A stretch of 64,000 bases of DNA from positions 930,001-994,000 of the forward strand of contig NZ_JAHCVJ010000001.1 in assembly GCF_018476885.1 (NCBI RefSeq), written 5' to 3'. The notes beneath the pieces are model-generated. The model saw only the letters and a program-made list of their open reading frames with translations. It was not told the DNA's origin and ran no database searches. A program made the position numbers and the translations under genes. This stretch comes from Geoanaerobacter pelophilus. Lineage in GTDB: Bacteria; Desulfobacterota; Desulfuromonadia; Geobacterales; DSM-12255. This document shows positions 34,987 through 44,233 of the stretch, in pieces; the first letter of the stretch is position 1; each line of letters starts with the position of its first letter.

Positions 34987-36189
34987 TTATCCACCCAGGG
35001 CCTCCCCCGGCTCAACCTTGAGCGCCTTCCGGATACCCACAAAGCTCGAAATGATGCAAATTGCCATGACAATGACAAACAGTATCTGCATGTCAAAAGC
35101 CTCCAGGACGATCCGCCGGGGAAATTTTTCGTAGGTTAGCAGAATTAAGCCGTAGCCGATAAAATAAGCAATGAAGCCCATCAGCAGCGACTGCTGCAGA
35201 ATCATGCCTATGATCACCCGGTTTTGTGCCCCGATCAGTTTCAGTGTGGCGATGACCTTGATCTTGTCGAGGGTCGAGGTGTAGATGATCAGGGAGATTA
35301 TTACGGCCGAGATAACGAGGAGGATTACCCGGAAAAGCCCCAACTGCATCCTGGCCTTTTCAATCATCCCCTTAGCCAGGATTGCGGTCTGTTCGGCATC
35401 GGAAATGGGCTTGAAATGGTTCCAGCGGCTGATCCGCTCCTGCACATCATGAAGGTTTGCGCCCGGCGCCAATCTGACAACAATGGTGTTAACCGTGTGA
35501 GTTGATTCAGTGATAGCTGAGATATTCTGCTGCAGGTATTTTCCTTGGACAGGAGACAGAGTTTGAATATTGGCCAGATTGGCTCCGATCCGCTCACGGT
35601 CATTCCTGATGGCGTCGTTGTCTTTCTTGAACTGGATATCCTGCGCGTCGGCCAGGCTCACATAGGCAGCCGGGTCACCGCTGGAAGAAACAATCTTGCT
35701 GGTTATCCCTACGACGGTGTAATCATGGAGGCCCAGATGGATCTTTTCACCGATCTCCATCCCCATCGCCTTGGCAGCCACCATTTCATAGTGCTTCTGG
35801 CGGATACCACGCCCGGTAACAATCTCCGGCGGGCCGCCGAAGCCGCTCAATTCATACCCTATCAGGAAAAAACGGAATGGTTTGCCGTGACGCTCGATCT
35901 GGATCGTCTGGAAGGAAATCGGGGATGCCTCGGCCACACCGGGCACCGCCCGTATGCGGTACTTGATGTCTTCCGGGATGCGCGAACTCTCGGCAAACGG
36001 GCCGTTGGTATTCTGCTGCACAACCCAGATGTCGGCCTTATTCGCGTGCAGTATCGCCAGGGCGTCGGCGATGAGTCCCCGGTAAATTCCTCCCATGCTT
36101 ATTACCACCCCGAGGAGCAGCCCGAGGCCGATGGAGGTCAGGATAAACCTGCCCCGGTGGTAGCGTATGTCCCGAATGGCGAGATTCAT
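34987..36189 (-). CDS. FtsX/MacB-like ABC permease (DevC type)
   Basis: 400 residues, four hydrophobic segments: one N-terminal (GRFILTSIGLGLLLGVVISM), three near the C-terminus (FRVILLVISAVIISLIIYTS and two more), with a ~200-residue periplasmic domain between them, the layout of the FtsX/MacB superfamily. The single-domain form matches DevC-like permeases. Works with the ATPase downstream and the HlyD-like adaptor upstream, with which it overlaps (ATGA). Substrate unknown. Confidence 0.88.
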   Translation of the reverse strand: MNLAIRDIRYHRGRFILTSIGLGLLLGVVISMGGIYRGLIADALAILHANKADIWVVQQNTNGPFAESSRIPEDIKYRIRAVPGVAEASPISFQTIQIERHGKPFRFFLIGYELSGFGGPPEIVTGRGIRQKHYEMVAAKAMGMEIGEKIHLGLHDYTVVGITSKIVSSSGDPAAYVSLADAQDIQFKKDNDAIRNDRERIGANLANIQTLSPVQGKYLQQNISAITESTHTVNTIVVRLAPGANLHDVQERISRWNHFKPISDAEQTAILAKGMIEKARMQLGLFRVILLVISAVIISLIIYTSTLDKIKVIATLKLIGAQNRVIIGMILQQSLLMGFIAYFIGYGLILLTYEKFPRRIVLEAFDMQILFVIVMAICIISSFVGIRKALKVEPGEALGG

Positions 36190-37358
36190 TTCGCAGCCCG
36201 TACCTTCATGCCTTCCTTGAATTTTGCCATGTTCGCGGGGGGAGCCACTGCTACACGGTCGCCGGCATCAAGCCCTGCAACGATTTCGCTCAGATTGCTC
36301 CGGTCCTCGATCCCGATAGTCACCTCTTTAAATGTTAACCGACCGTCTTTTATCACCCACACGCCCCGTTTTTTGTCCTTGGCGACAATGGCGGCGGATG
36401 GGAGCGACGGAGCATCTTTTTTTGTATCCGTGACGATGTACACATCGGACTGCTCCCCCAGACGGAACTGTTTCAGGGGCTCGCTGAAGGCCACATCCAC
36501 CTCCAGCTCTTCGGTCACCCGATCGCTCTGGCGCCCCAAACGGGCAACCTGACCGGAGAGCTGTTCGCCGGACGAGGAACGTAGGGTGATTATGGCTTTT
36601 TTGCCGACAGCCACCCCTTTCAACTGTGATTCGTCCACGTTGGCCTTGACCCAGATGGTTCGGGGGTCTGCCAGGGTGAAGATCGACATCCCCGGCGAAA
36701 CAGTGGCTCCCTTCTCCAGGTCACGGGTGATGATGACCCCATCCTGGGGAGCGTAGATCAGCGTATCTGCGACCCTGCTTCGGGCAAAACCAACGCTGGC
36801 CCGGCCAGCCTGCTGCTCCATGCGCACCGCCTCTACAGCTGCCTGGCTGCGGACGACCTCTTCCCTGGCTACCTTGCTGGCGGTATCATACTGTTCAGCC
36901 TCCAGCCTGGAGACGAAGTTCTTCTCGGCTAGGTTTTTGTACCGCTGGGCATTCCGTTCCGCCAGGGTCAGATTAGTCCTGGCCTTTTGGAGATTGGCCT
37001 GTTCTACACTCAGGTTGGCCGCTGATTTGCTTAGTACTGCCTCGGACTGCTGTTCCTGGTGGCGAAAGTCTTCATTTTCCAGCCTGACGAGGAGTTGCCC
37101 CCGTTTCACCAGATCACCCTGATCAGCGTACAGTTCCACTATTCTGCCGGTTATCTTGCTGGAAACACCGACCACAACCTTGGCCTCAACCGTTCCGTTG
37201 CCGTAGACCTGGGCAGTGAGGCCGCGTTTCTCAACACTCACGACATTTACCTTTGTTGGGGCTAAGATCGTCATTTTGAGAATGATCCCTCCAGCCACGA
37301 GAACAACGGGCCAGATCAAATATTTTTTCTTTCCTGCCAATCTATTCAAGAGATCCAT
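36186..37358 (-). CDS. HlyD/RND-type membrane fusion protein
   Basis: 390 residues. One N-terminal hydrophobic segment (YLIWPVVLVAGGIILKMTIL), then a barrel-sandwich hybrid (GRIVELYADQGDLVKRGQLL), a long alpha-hairpin (EAVLSKSAANLSVEQANLQK) and a beta-barrel with VIITRDLEKGATVSPGM. Periplasmic adaptor linking the permease to TolC. Its start is 24 bp after the TolC stop. Confidence 0.92.
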   Translation of the reverse strand: MDLLNRLAGKKKYLIWPVVLVAGGIILKMTILAPTKVNVVSVEKRGLTAQVYGNGTVEAKVVVGVSSKITGRIVELYADQGDLVKRGQLLVRLENEDFRHQEQQSEAVLSKSAANLSVEQANLQKARTNLTLAERNAQRYKNLAEKNFVSRLEAEQYDTASKVAREEVVRSQAAVEAVRMEQQAGRASVGFARSRVADTLIYAPQDGVIITRDLEKGATVSPGMSIFTLADPRTIWVKANVDESQLKGVAVGKKAIITLRSSSGEQLSGQVARLGRQSDRVTEELEVDVAFSEPLKQFRLGEQSDVYIVTDTKKDAPSLPSAAIVAKDKKRGVWVIKDGRLTFKEVTIGIEDRSNLSEIVAGLDAGDRVAVAPPANMAKFKEGMKVRAAK

Positions 37359-37382
37359 ACAGCACTCCTTTACCGGTAATTC

Positions 37383-38642
37383 TCATTGTTTGCCCACAGC
37401 CCTGTCGAGTCGTGCCAGTGCGGTGTAATAATCAAACTTTGCCTGAATGTTTGCTGTCTGGGCATCAAGCGTTTGGGACTGTGCATCGGTGACTTCGATG
37501 ATGCTGCCGATTCCTTCCTGATAGCGCCCTTCCGCCAGCGATTTGCTTTCATTCGCTGCATCAACTTCTTTCTGTGTTGAAACTATACGGCCAGCGGCAT
37601 CGTTTCCGCCAAACCAGGCAGATTCAACTTCTTTGATGATCTGAAGTTTGAGGTTATTCTGCCTGGCCTCGATGGAGTTCATAGCAGCAGTAGCCTCGCG
37701 CACCTGCTCAACGGAAGAGAAACCGGAAAAGAGCGGTACGGTCAGGTTCAGACCGACGCCCCAGACATTTCCGGTGGGTGGAAAGTCACGATCAGCATAG
37801 CCGATGTTGGCGACACCGGAGAGAATCGGCAAATAGCTGCTTTTGGCTGACGTGAGATTACCGGATGCTGCCGACTTCATGGCGGCAAATTGCTGCAGTT
37901 CGGCGCGGTTGCGCAGGGCGTCCTGTTGCAACGAGTTCCGCTCCGGCAATGACAGTAAAACGGAGGACGTTGCAACCGGGGTATGTTCTCCCAGGGAGGC
38001 GATCCCCATGGCATTGGCAAGTTCTACCCGGGCAATTTCTCGATTACTTTCCGCACGTATCAAATTCGTTTTAGCAGCAAAAAAGTTAGCTTCGGACCTG
38101 GCTACGTCCACCCTGGCCCTGATCCCCTGAGTGAAAAATTCCTGCGCCTGACGGAAAACCTCTTCACGAGCCTTGACGTTTTCTCTGACGGCCTGGACCT
38201 GTTTTTCAAGCGCAAGAACGAGATAGAAAGCAACCCTGACACGTAACGTCAAATCCTGTCGAGTCACGGCAAGGGTATTGTCTGCTGCTTCGCGGTTGCC
38301 ACGGGCTGCTTCGACCACACCAGCGGTGCGGCCAAAATCATAGATGGTCTGTTTCAGATACAGTGACGCGGTGTTGGTTTCAGAAATCTTTATGGTTTCC
38401 TGGGCCGGAAAGTACGTCTGGCCTCTGATCCAGTCAGCAGTCAGGTTTATCTGAGGATAGTAATTTGCCAAAGCCTGGCCAGTTTTCGCTTCGGCACCGT
38501 TCAGGTTTTCCTTGGCTTCGATCACCTGGGGGTGGTTTTTCAGGGCTGTACCTAGCGCCTCGTCCAGCGTCAAGTCGGTTGCAGCATACAGCGGCTGAGT
38601 AGAAATCAGGAGAGACAACAGCACAAACACAAATCGTTTCAT
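37383..38642 (-). CDS. TolC family outer membrane channel protein
   Basis: 419 residues with a signal peptide (FVFVLLSLLISTQPLYAATD) and two TolC repeats of long helices: LTLDEALGTALKNHPQVIEA, the YYPQINLTADW strand, and VEQVREATAAMNSIEARQNN. Outer channel of the efflux operon. Transcribed after the regulator gene and before the adaptor. Confidence 0.92.
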   Translation of the reverse strand: MKRFVFVLLSLLISTQPLYAATDLTLDEALGTALKNHPQVIEAKENLNGAEAKTGQALANYYPQINLTADWIRGQTYFPAQETIKISETNTASLYLKQTIYDFGRTAGVVEAARGNREAADNTLAVTRQDLTLRVRVAFYLVLALEKQVQAVRENVKAREEVFRQAQEFFTQGIRARVDVARSEANFFAAKTNLIRAESNREIARVELANAMGIASLGEHTPVATSSVLLSLPERNSLQQDALRNRAELQQFAAMKSAASGNLTSAKSSYLPILSGVANIGYADRDFPPTGNVWGVGLNLTVPLFSGFSSVEQVREATAAMNSIEARQNNLKLQIIKEVESAWFGGNDAAGRIVSTQKEVDAANESKSLAEGRYQEGIGSIIEVTDAQSQTLDAQTANIQAKFDYYTALARLDRAVGKQ

Positions 38643-38678
38643 AAGGTTCCCTATGTCATGCTGAAAATTGAATATAAG

Positions 38679-38694
38679 GTGAATATATATTCAC
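38679..38694. promoter_or_regulatory. perfect palindrome, probable TetR operator
   Basis: GTGAATATATATTCAC, a 16-bp perfect palindrome 37 bp upstream of the TolC start and just after the TetR gene stop. A good candidate for the binding site of the TetR-family protein encoded beside it. Confidence 0.6.
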
Positions 38695-38711
38695 ATTCGG
38701 TGCAAAAAAAA

Positions 38712-39302
38712 TCAACGAATAAGGATCAGGAAATTTTGCCATAGTTTTTCCGCTTCCGGCCGTATTTCAAAGGATGCGTTACTTATTGTCCATCGTAACG
38801 TGGTAAACTGGATCATGCCAAGGAGTGTTAAGGCCGTTTCCCGGGGAGACAAGCCGGGTTTCAAATCACCTTCCGCTATGCCTGCGGCAATGACACCTGT
38901 TATAGTTTCGATATAATTACCAATACGCAGTGCGAGGGTGTCAGCAAGATTCCTCTGCCCCAGATGGATATCATCGGAGAATACGAAGCGTGGAATTCCT
39001 GGATGCTCTATGATAAGAGCGACATGGGAAAAATAGATCGTCTCCAGTTTTTCCAGTGGTTTCCGACTCCCTCCGGCGATAGCGGAAGCATTACTCATGA
39101 CCGAACTTCCGATGAATTCTGCAACAGCGGAATAGATGTCGTCTTTCCCGCTGAAATGTCGGTAAATATTGGCCTCGCTCATTCCTGCTGATGCTGCTAT
39201 TGCAGCGATGGTAAGAGCGCGAACTCCATTTTTACCTACTACCTCAAGGGCTGCCTGGATGATTTCTTCTTTACGAACGCGTGTGCTTTTTTTCTCTAGC
39301 AT
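38712..39302 (-). CDS. TetR/AcrR family transcriptional regulator
   Basis: 196 residues from ATG 39302, chosen because TGAGGTG stands 5 nt ahead; the frame runs on to 39329. The N-terminal helix-turn-helix is KEEIIQAALEVVGKNGVRAL, TIAAIAASAGMSEANIYRHF, SGKDDIYSAV, a normal TetR pattern. The C-terminal part is the ligand-binding domain. It probably represses the TolC-adaptor-permease-ATPase operon downstream, through the palindrome at 38679. Confidence 0.92.
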   Translation of the reverse strand: MLEKKSTRVRKEEIIQAALEVVGKNGVRALTIAAIAASAGMSEANIYRHFSGKDDIYSAVAEFIGSSVMSNASAIAGGSRKPLEKLETIYFSHVALIIEHPGIPRFVFSDDIHLGQRNLADTLALRIGNYIETITGVIAAGIAEGDLKPGLSPRETALTLLGMIQFTTLRWTISNASFEIRPEAEKLWQNFLILIR

Positions 39303-39471
39303 AGGCACCTCATGTGATTGTCTGTTCACATAATATGCCTGTTTTTACATATGTGCAAGCAGATTAAGCGAACGAATATAATCAGATTAAATGCCGGCCT
39401 ATTAACCAGACTACGGTGATAGAAATATGAAACCGCTCCTTTTCCAAATCAGACGTGTGGAGTACAACGAT

Positions 39472-39642
39472 TCAGCAGTCCGTTGACCGATCATTTACTC
39501 CGCTGGTTTGCTGCAGCTTGCTTTTAGTAATCTCACACTTCAGTCTCTTTTTGCGCAAGGCCGCACGCGTACCGAAGAACCCACCGGCAGCTGTCAATAC
39601 CCAGATCGTTGCTGTAACCGCTATTTCGCTCGTGGTGATCAT
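39472..39642 (-). CDS. small single-helix membrane protein
   Basis: 56 residues, from ATG 39642 with GGAG 8 nt upstream. One hydrophobic helix (IAVTATIWVLTAAGGFFGTR) near the N-terminus is followed by a basic, cytoplasmic-type tail (ALRKKRLKCEI). It starts 22 bp after the hemerythrin gene on the same strand and probably belongs to that operon. Too short for automatic ORF calling. Unknown. Confidence 0.5.
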   Translation of the reverse strand: MITTSEIAVTATIWVLTAAGGFFGTRAALRKKRLKCEITKSKLQQTSGVNDRSTDC

Positions 39643-39664
39643 ATTTTATTCTCCGAATTCAAGA

Positions 39665-40222
39665 CTATTCCTGCTCATACTGCGTAACAATGGTTTGAAA
39701 ACGCTTGCCAAACTCCGGGAGTACCTGAGCTTCTGCGGCTTCTGCGGCTTGATACCTCTGCAGGATGCCGGTACGCATAGTTTCGGGAATCACACGTTCT
39801 GCTAACGGGTAAAGAATTTCGTCTTCCTTACTTATATGGTCCCGCAGCAGGGCAGCATACCCCAGGGCATTATCTGCAATTGCCTGGTAAGTTTCTGTAA
39901 GCCCCGCTTGTGCCTCATGAACAGCAAATTCCATTGCGCGGACAAAGTTCCTGCCCTGATCATGTTCCATCAGCATGGCAGCTACAGGACTGTTTTCCTT
40001 CGGCATACCGTTGTCAACCAATGCTTTGAAAAGGACATCTTCTTCCTTGGCATGGTGAAAACGGTCAGCATACTGACGGATGAAGTCGATGCCATCAAGA
40101 TAGAATTGCCAGTTGAGGTAATTACCTTCAGCTGTCCGGGGTGCATTTTTTTCAAGCAGGGCGATCATCCGCAAAATCAAACGGTGCTCGTCCACCAAGG
40201 CCTTGGTGATGTCTACTTTCAT
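39665..40222 (-). CDS. hemerythrin-domain protein
   Basis: 185 residues from ATG 40222, with AGGAGG 6 nt ahead; the long upstream frame is inside the previous gene. A cation-binding hemerythrin domain with di-iron histidines in DEHRLILRMI, RFHHAKEEDVLF, LMEHDQGRNFV and LRDHISKEDEIL. Hemerythrin domain proteins bind O2 or NO; the context with nitrosative-stress genes and an FNR-type box points to NO or oxygen sensing/protection. Coupled to the Cys-rich gene upstream (TGATG). Confidence 0.9.
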   Translation of the reverse strand: MKVDITKALVDEHRLILRMIALLEKNAPRTAEGNYLNWQFYLDGIDFIRQYADRFHHAKEEDVLFKALVDNGMPKENSPVAAMLMEHDQGRNFVRAMEFAVHEAQAGLTETYQAIADNALGYAALLRDHISKEDEILYPLAERVIPETMRTGILQRYQAAEAAEAQVLPEFGKRFQTIVTQYEQE

Positions 40223-40677
40223 CAGTTCCTCCTGGCACCGTCGATACCGACAATCACTGTCTCCAGCGGGATATCCCGGCCACTTTTCTGAATCGCTTCT
40301 TTTACCATAATGTCCAGCCCTCGGCAGCAAGGCACTTCCATGATTGCCACGGTGACATGGGGCGTATCATTGGTTGAAAAAATTGTGGCCAGTTTATCTA
40401 CATACGCGCCCGTATCATCCAGCTTCGGGCAGGCGATTGCCAGTGCTTTGCCCTTCAGCAGATCCTGATGCATGCTCCCCATGGCAAAAGCCACGCAGTC
40501 GGCACAGACCAGGATTTCCGCGTTCTTGAAGTACGGTGCGGTCGGCGGTACCAGATGGAGTTGTACCGGCCACTGCCTGAGTTCAGAGACGGCCCTGGTG
40601 TTATTTGTTTCGTCTGTTACCGGTCTTTCGATTACCTTCGCCATGCTGCCGGAGCAGCCACATCCCAGATTTCCCAT
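40222..40677 (-). CDS. Cys-rich iron-sulfur-type protein of unknown function
   Basis: 151 residues starting MGNLGCGCSGSM, an unusual CxC-rich N-terminus, with further cysteines in ILVCADCVAFA, IACPKLDD and EVPCCRGLD. This looks like a metal- or cluster-binding protein that often accompanies hybrid cluster protein and hemerythrin genes in anaerobes. No membrane segment. Between the DUF1858 gene (3 bp upstream) and the hemerythrin gene (overlap). Confidence 0.7.
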   Translation of the reverse strand: MGNLGCGCSGSMAKVIERPVTDETNNTRAVSELRQWPVQLHLVPPTAPYFKNAEILVCADCVAFAMGSMHQDLLKGKALAIACPKLDDTGAYVDKLATIFSTNDTPHVTVAIMEVPCCRGLDIMVKEAIQKSGRDIPLETVIVGIDGARRN

Positions 40678-40680
40678 GAG

Positions 40681-40902
40681 TTATTCTCCTTTTTTCGCTA
40701 AATGCGCGTTGATTTCCTGCTCAATTTTCGCTTCGTCTTCCTTGGATAAGCCGTGAATGGAAACAACATCCTTCAGCAGACAGATCCCCACCTTACAGGT
40801 GGTGCAGCCAATCTCGTAACGAGCGAGTATCTCGCCGATTTCCGGGTAGGTCTGCATCACATCCTGTATCGCTTTATCACCAAGTTCGTTATTGAAATTC
40901 AT
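40681..40902 (-). CDS. DUF1858-type (hybrid-cluster-associated disulfide) protein
   Basis: 73 residues. The helix pattern and cysteines in IGCTTCKVGICLLKDVV, with the acidic C-terminal helix (KEDEAKIEQEINAHLAK), match the small DUF1858/prismane-associated disulfide domain. GAGGAGG precedes the ATG by 6 nt. First gene of the operon with the Cys-rich and hemerythrin genes, under the FNR-type box at 40960. Confidence 0.82.
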   Translation of the reverse strand: MNFNNELGDKAIQDVMQTYPEIGEILARYEIGCTTCKVGICLLKDVVSIHGLSKEDEAKIEQEINAHLAKKGE

Positions 40903-40959
40903 TGAACACCTCCTCGCTCTGTTATGAATCCAGCTTAGCGAAATAATTGACAGATTAGT

Positions 40960-40973
40960 TTGATGTGGGTCAA
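40960..40973. promoter_or_regulatory. FNR/DNR-type box upstream of the DUF1858-hemerythrin operon
   Basis: TTGATGTGGGTCAA (TTGAY-N4-RTCAA), 58 bp from the ATG. A -10-like TAAGCT stands about 30 bp further, at the spacing of class II activation. Confidence 0.65.
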
Positions 40974-41120
40974 CAAAGTAATTTCATTTTCGGAGGGAGA
41001 GCTACAATCGTGACGGGAGAAGAACGTGGTTATGTGAATCTCACCTCGTAAGGCAACAGAGTGAGGTACGGAGTCCATATACTGTGATTATCCACAAGAC
41101 TCTGAGATAGCGCTTATGAA

Positions 41121-41813
41121 CTACTGCGAATGTAATTTGAGTATATTGGTAACCTCTTGCTGCATGTTTTTCGTGTCGATCTTCGTCCACGACAAGAGTG
41201 AGCCCCAAGTCTTGGTTCCAGCCTTTACTTCAAGATAGAGCTGCTTGGCCGACTGTTTCGTCTTGGTGGCAATAACGGTGGCGATAATCAATTCCTGATT
41301 GTTGGCACCCGCTTTACGCATGTCGGACAAATCCCTCTCACTCAGCAATTGTTCCTTGAGAAAAAGCTCGTCAACCACCGCTTCTGATAATTGGTCAGTC
41401 AGTGCATTTGCGTTGAGAGTATTTGAAAACCGTGCTCCCAGGGATTTCGGAGGAAGATTCAATGGCACGACTGTATTCTTCCATGAATCACTTTTAGATT
41501 TGGCTTGGAGCAGGCTGTCCGGGGTCTTGCCGGCTTTTGAGGCGACCCAATAGGCTACCCAAAGATCGTCAGGAGAAGTGCCTTGCTGTTTTTTCATCAC
41601 GATGCTCTTCTTGTCTGTTTTAAAGACGATGGCAAAGAAGGAGTTTTGCGTAGTGGCTAAAAAATACGCATCGGCAGCTGCTGGATGCGCGGCATCATAA
41701 GAACGGTCGGTAAAGCAATGACACGTAATTGCGGGTATGGCGTATGCCGACAGCGGAAATGTGAACATCGCAACAAGACAGAGAACTGTTTTGGTACCGG
41801 TAACGAGATGCAT
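41121..41813 (-). CDS. secreted protein of unknown function
   Basis: 230 residues from ATG 41813 (MHLVTGTKTVLCLVAMFTFP); a longer frame upstream crosses the HPP gene. Signal peptide with cleavage near AYAIP, and one CHCF pair just after it, then a polar helical body. Starts 8 bp after the HPP gene stop. No family recognised; the gene's position with HPP and NapH-like genes suggests a periplasmic role. Confidence 0.6.
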   Translation of the reverse strand: MHLVTGTKTVLCLVAMFTFPLSAYAIPAITCHCFTDRSYDAAHPAAADAYFLATTQNSFFAIVFKTDKKSIVMKKQQGTSPDDLWVAYWVASKAGKTPDSLLQAKSKSDSWKNTVVPLNLPPKSLGARFSNTLNANALTDQLSEAVVDELFLKEQLLSERDLSDMRKAGANNQELIIATVIATKTKQSAKQLYLEVKAGTKTWGSLLSWTKIDTKNMQQEVTNILKLHSQ

Positions 41814-41820
41814 AAGAGAC

Positions 41821-42396
41821 CTATAGCCAGTGTTTAGGATATGAACGGTGGTACACCACATTATTCGTAAAGATTGCCGTAACCAGGAGAATCAAGGCGC
41901 CTGCCAACACCGGCAACAGGATGAATCCCGGGCCAACCGCCGCTTGAACTCCGATCAGGGCGGTAGCCCCTCCCGGTGGATGGGTTGTATGAGTCAGGTT
42001 CATCACAAAAATTGATAGCCCAACTCCAAGAGCCATGGCAAATGTAGTAGACCCGAAGAGGGCAACGACAATTACTGCTACAATGGCGGAGACGAGATGC
42101 CCACCAACCAGATTGCGTGGTTGGGACAGCGACGAGTCAGTAGCTCCAAAAAGTAGAACTGCCGAAGCTCCAAACGACCCGATCAGCAAGGGATGACCGA
42201 CCAACTTTGTGATCTCGCAAATTGCCAGGATGCCAAGAGTGGAACTCAGGAAACTCCAGAGTGCATAGTGTAGGGACATTTTTGGGCGTGGGCCCCACAT
42301 GGGAGCCTTGCAGCGTATTGCAATTCCGGTGATTCTTCTTATCGGCACGAGCCTCTCCAGAGTTTTTACTTTATTCTTGATGAACACTCCCTTCAC
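41821..42396 (-). CDS. HPP-family integral membrane protein
   Basis: 191 residues with the HPP signature THPPGGATALIG and the family motif SFGASAVLLFG, plus SQPRNLVGGHLVSA. Four membrane helices. Plant members transport nitrite into chloroplasts, and the location among nitrite/NO genes makes a nitrite role plausible here but unproven. The N-terminal start is uncertain: a Met at 42300 also fits with AAGG ahead. Lies 76 bp after the NapH-like gene. Confidence 0.85.
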   Translation of the reverse strand: MKGVFIKNKVKTLERLVPIRRITGIAIRCKAPMWGPRPKMSLHYALWSFLSSTLGILAICEITKLVGHPLLIGSFGASAVLLFGATDSSLSQPRNLVGGHLVSAIVAVIVVALFGSTTFAMALGVGLSIFVMNLTHTTHPPGGATALIGVQAAVGPGFILLPVLAGALILLVTAIFTNNVVYHRSYPKHWL

Positions 42397-42472
42397 AATA
42401 ATGTGGCCGACGCACGCAATGTTTCGGGTTTGCTATCTAATGCTTTGCCACATTTTATTGCGTCCTTCAATC

Positions 42473-43483
42473 TCAATGACTCAGGCTCTGAACAAGAGGG
42501 ATGAGCCGTTGATAGTCGGAATAACTCAACGAGCTCTGCCAGTGCCCGCTGACCATCCCAGCACCTGTTCCCGCCATGAACATGAACACAACCACAGCAG
42601 GGAAAACCCACACCGGCAGCGGTCGCTTCCAGAAGACCGGCTGCATGGCGAGGACATTTCTCTCCGGGCAATGTGCCACACAGGTGAGGCACCCGGTGCA
42701 CTCAGGCGAAGAAACTGCTGTGGAGGAATGCACTACAAGGCTAGAAGGACATATGGCGGAACAGCGTTGACATCCAGTACAACGAGTCGAGTCCCTTCGG
42801 ATTTTGAAGGGACTGACGATACTTGCAAGTCCAAGTAATGCACCATAAGGGCAGAGATACCTACACCAGAACATTTTGTAAAAAAGTGAAAATAAGGTCA
42901 GGATTGCCAGCACCACCATGGTGGTTAAGGACATGCTCGTGAAGAAATGGAGCATTTTGACGTCGCTAACTGCCCAGTATGGAGCATCCAAAAATCCGCC
43001 AAGCGCTTCGACTGACATGTCCACCAGGATAAATTTCACAAACATCAGCAATAGCAGATATTTGATACTCCGCAATCCATAGTCAAGCCATCTCCATATT
43101 CGATAATTCCGGCCAGCTAACTTCCGGCCAATTTTGAATGCCCCTTCCGAAAGAGTGCCGACCGGGCAAAGCCATGAGCAAAATGATTTCTTGGCAAGCA
43201 GACTCATGAGCAAAATTGTCACGAATATTACCAGTGCAGCTGGATGTACCGGATGAATTTCTCCTGAAACCAGCCAGTACTTCAGACTTGTTAGAGCTCC
43301 GATTGGCAGAAAGCCTTCCACACCCGGAGGGCGGGAAACCAGCGGAACGACTGCGCCACGTTCAACAGAATTGACAAACATGCCGAAGCGGATGCCGATC
43401 CCGATCACCCACAACATAAAGCACCACTGCACAACAGTCCGTATGGTACTGGCAGATTTTGTAGAAATCCCATTTAGGTACAT
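42473..43483 (-). CDS. NapH/NosR/CcoG-like membrane iron-sulfur protein
   Basis: 336 residues. Several membrane helices, the CxxxCP pair typical of this family (FCSWLCPVGTLSE and WCRYLCPYGAL), and two 4Fe-4S binding sets, CTGCQRCSAICP and CTGCLTCVAHCP. Such proteins pass electrons from the quinone pool to periplasmic reductases. Neighbours are CcdA/thioredoxin genes upstream and the HPP gene downstream. GAGGAT precedes the ATG. Partner reductase not known; NrfA lies 3 kb away. Confidence 0.88.
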   Translation of the reverse strand: MYLNGISTKSASTIRTVVQWCFMLWVIGIGIRFGMFVNSVERGAVVPLVSRPPGVEGFLPIGALTSLKYWLVSGEIHPVHPAALVIFVTILLMSLLAKKSFCSWLCPVGTLSEGAFKIGRKLAGRNYRIWRWLDYGLRSIKYLLLLMFVKFILVDMSVEALGGFLDAPYWAVSDVKMLHFFTSMSLTTMVVLAILTLFSLFYKMFWCRYLCPYGALLGLASIVSPFKIRRDSTRCTGCQRCSAICPSSLVVHSSTAVSSPECTGCLTCVAHCPERNVLAMQPVFWKRPLPVWVFPAVVVFMFMAGTGAGMVSGHWQSSLSYSDYQRLIPLVQSLSH

Positions 43484-43546
43484 GATTATCCTCTTCGTAT
43501 CATGGGCATTTGCCGAGATACTCTTCTCAATCCTTTTTATAAGCGC

Positions 43547-44233
43547 CTAGAATGCCTGCCAGATGAACCAGGCCCCGGCAAGAGAGATTATGAAACCACT
43601 TATCTTTCTGCTCCAGTTCGAAAAATTGAGCACCCCTCGCGCTTTGGCAAAAGACTCCACAAAACCGGTAAACGTCCCGGCAACGAGCATGAGTAGACAA
43701 TGGCCGACAGCATAGCTGAACATCAGCATGATGCCGTAGAGAACCTGACCCTTGCCGGTGACGACGGTCAGTAACACAACCATTACCGGTGTGGCGCAGG
43801 GCGAAGATACAAGGCCAAAGAACAGACCAAGCATGAACGCTCCAATGATACCGCCTTGTCTCGGCTTGAAATCGCGCTTGATCGGCAGACGGATTTCATA
43901 CAACCCCATCAGCTGGCCACCCATTACCAGTGCCACGGTACCGGCAATAGCATACCACCAAACACCGACCACCCCGAAAACCGTGCCGAGCAATCCGGCT
44001 GCAGCGCCGAAGGCTGTGAAGGTGAGAGACAGTCCAACAATGAACATCAGGGAATAACGGAATGCCTTCCAGCGGTCACCATCGCTATATCCGCCGACGA
44101 ATCCGACCACCAGCGGGATTGTGCTGAGTACACAGGGTGAAGCTGAAGAGATGACGCCTGCCAGAAATACTGCACCGAAAGCCAGCAAAGGATAGGCAGC
44201 AATGACCTGCTCAATGTTATCGATGAAGGTCAC
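43547..44233 (-). CDS. ccdA: CcdA-type cytochrome c biogenesis/thiol transport protein
   Basis: 228 residues with six membrane segments. Family marks are AGVISSASPCVLSTIPLVVG (redox cysteine in helix 1) and FGLVSSPCATPVMVVLL (cysteine in helix 4). Transfers reducing power from cytoplasmic thioredoxin to the periplasm for haem ligation or disulfide repair. Its start overlaps the thioredoxin gene stop (ATGA), so they are one operon. Confidence 0.92.
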   Translation of the reverse strand: MTFIDNIEQVIAAYPLLAFGAVFLAGVISSASPCVLSTIPLVVGFVGGYSDGDRWKAFRYSLMFIVGLSLTFTAFGAAAGLLGTVFGVVGVWWYAIAGTVALVMGGQLMGLYEIRLPIKRDFKPRQGGIIGAFMLGLFFGLVSSPCATPVMVVLLTVVTGKGQVLYGIMLMFSYAVGHCLLMLVAGTFTGFVESFAKARGVLNFSNWSRKISGFIISLAGAWFIWQAF

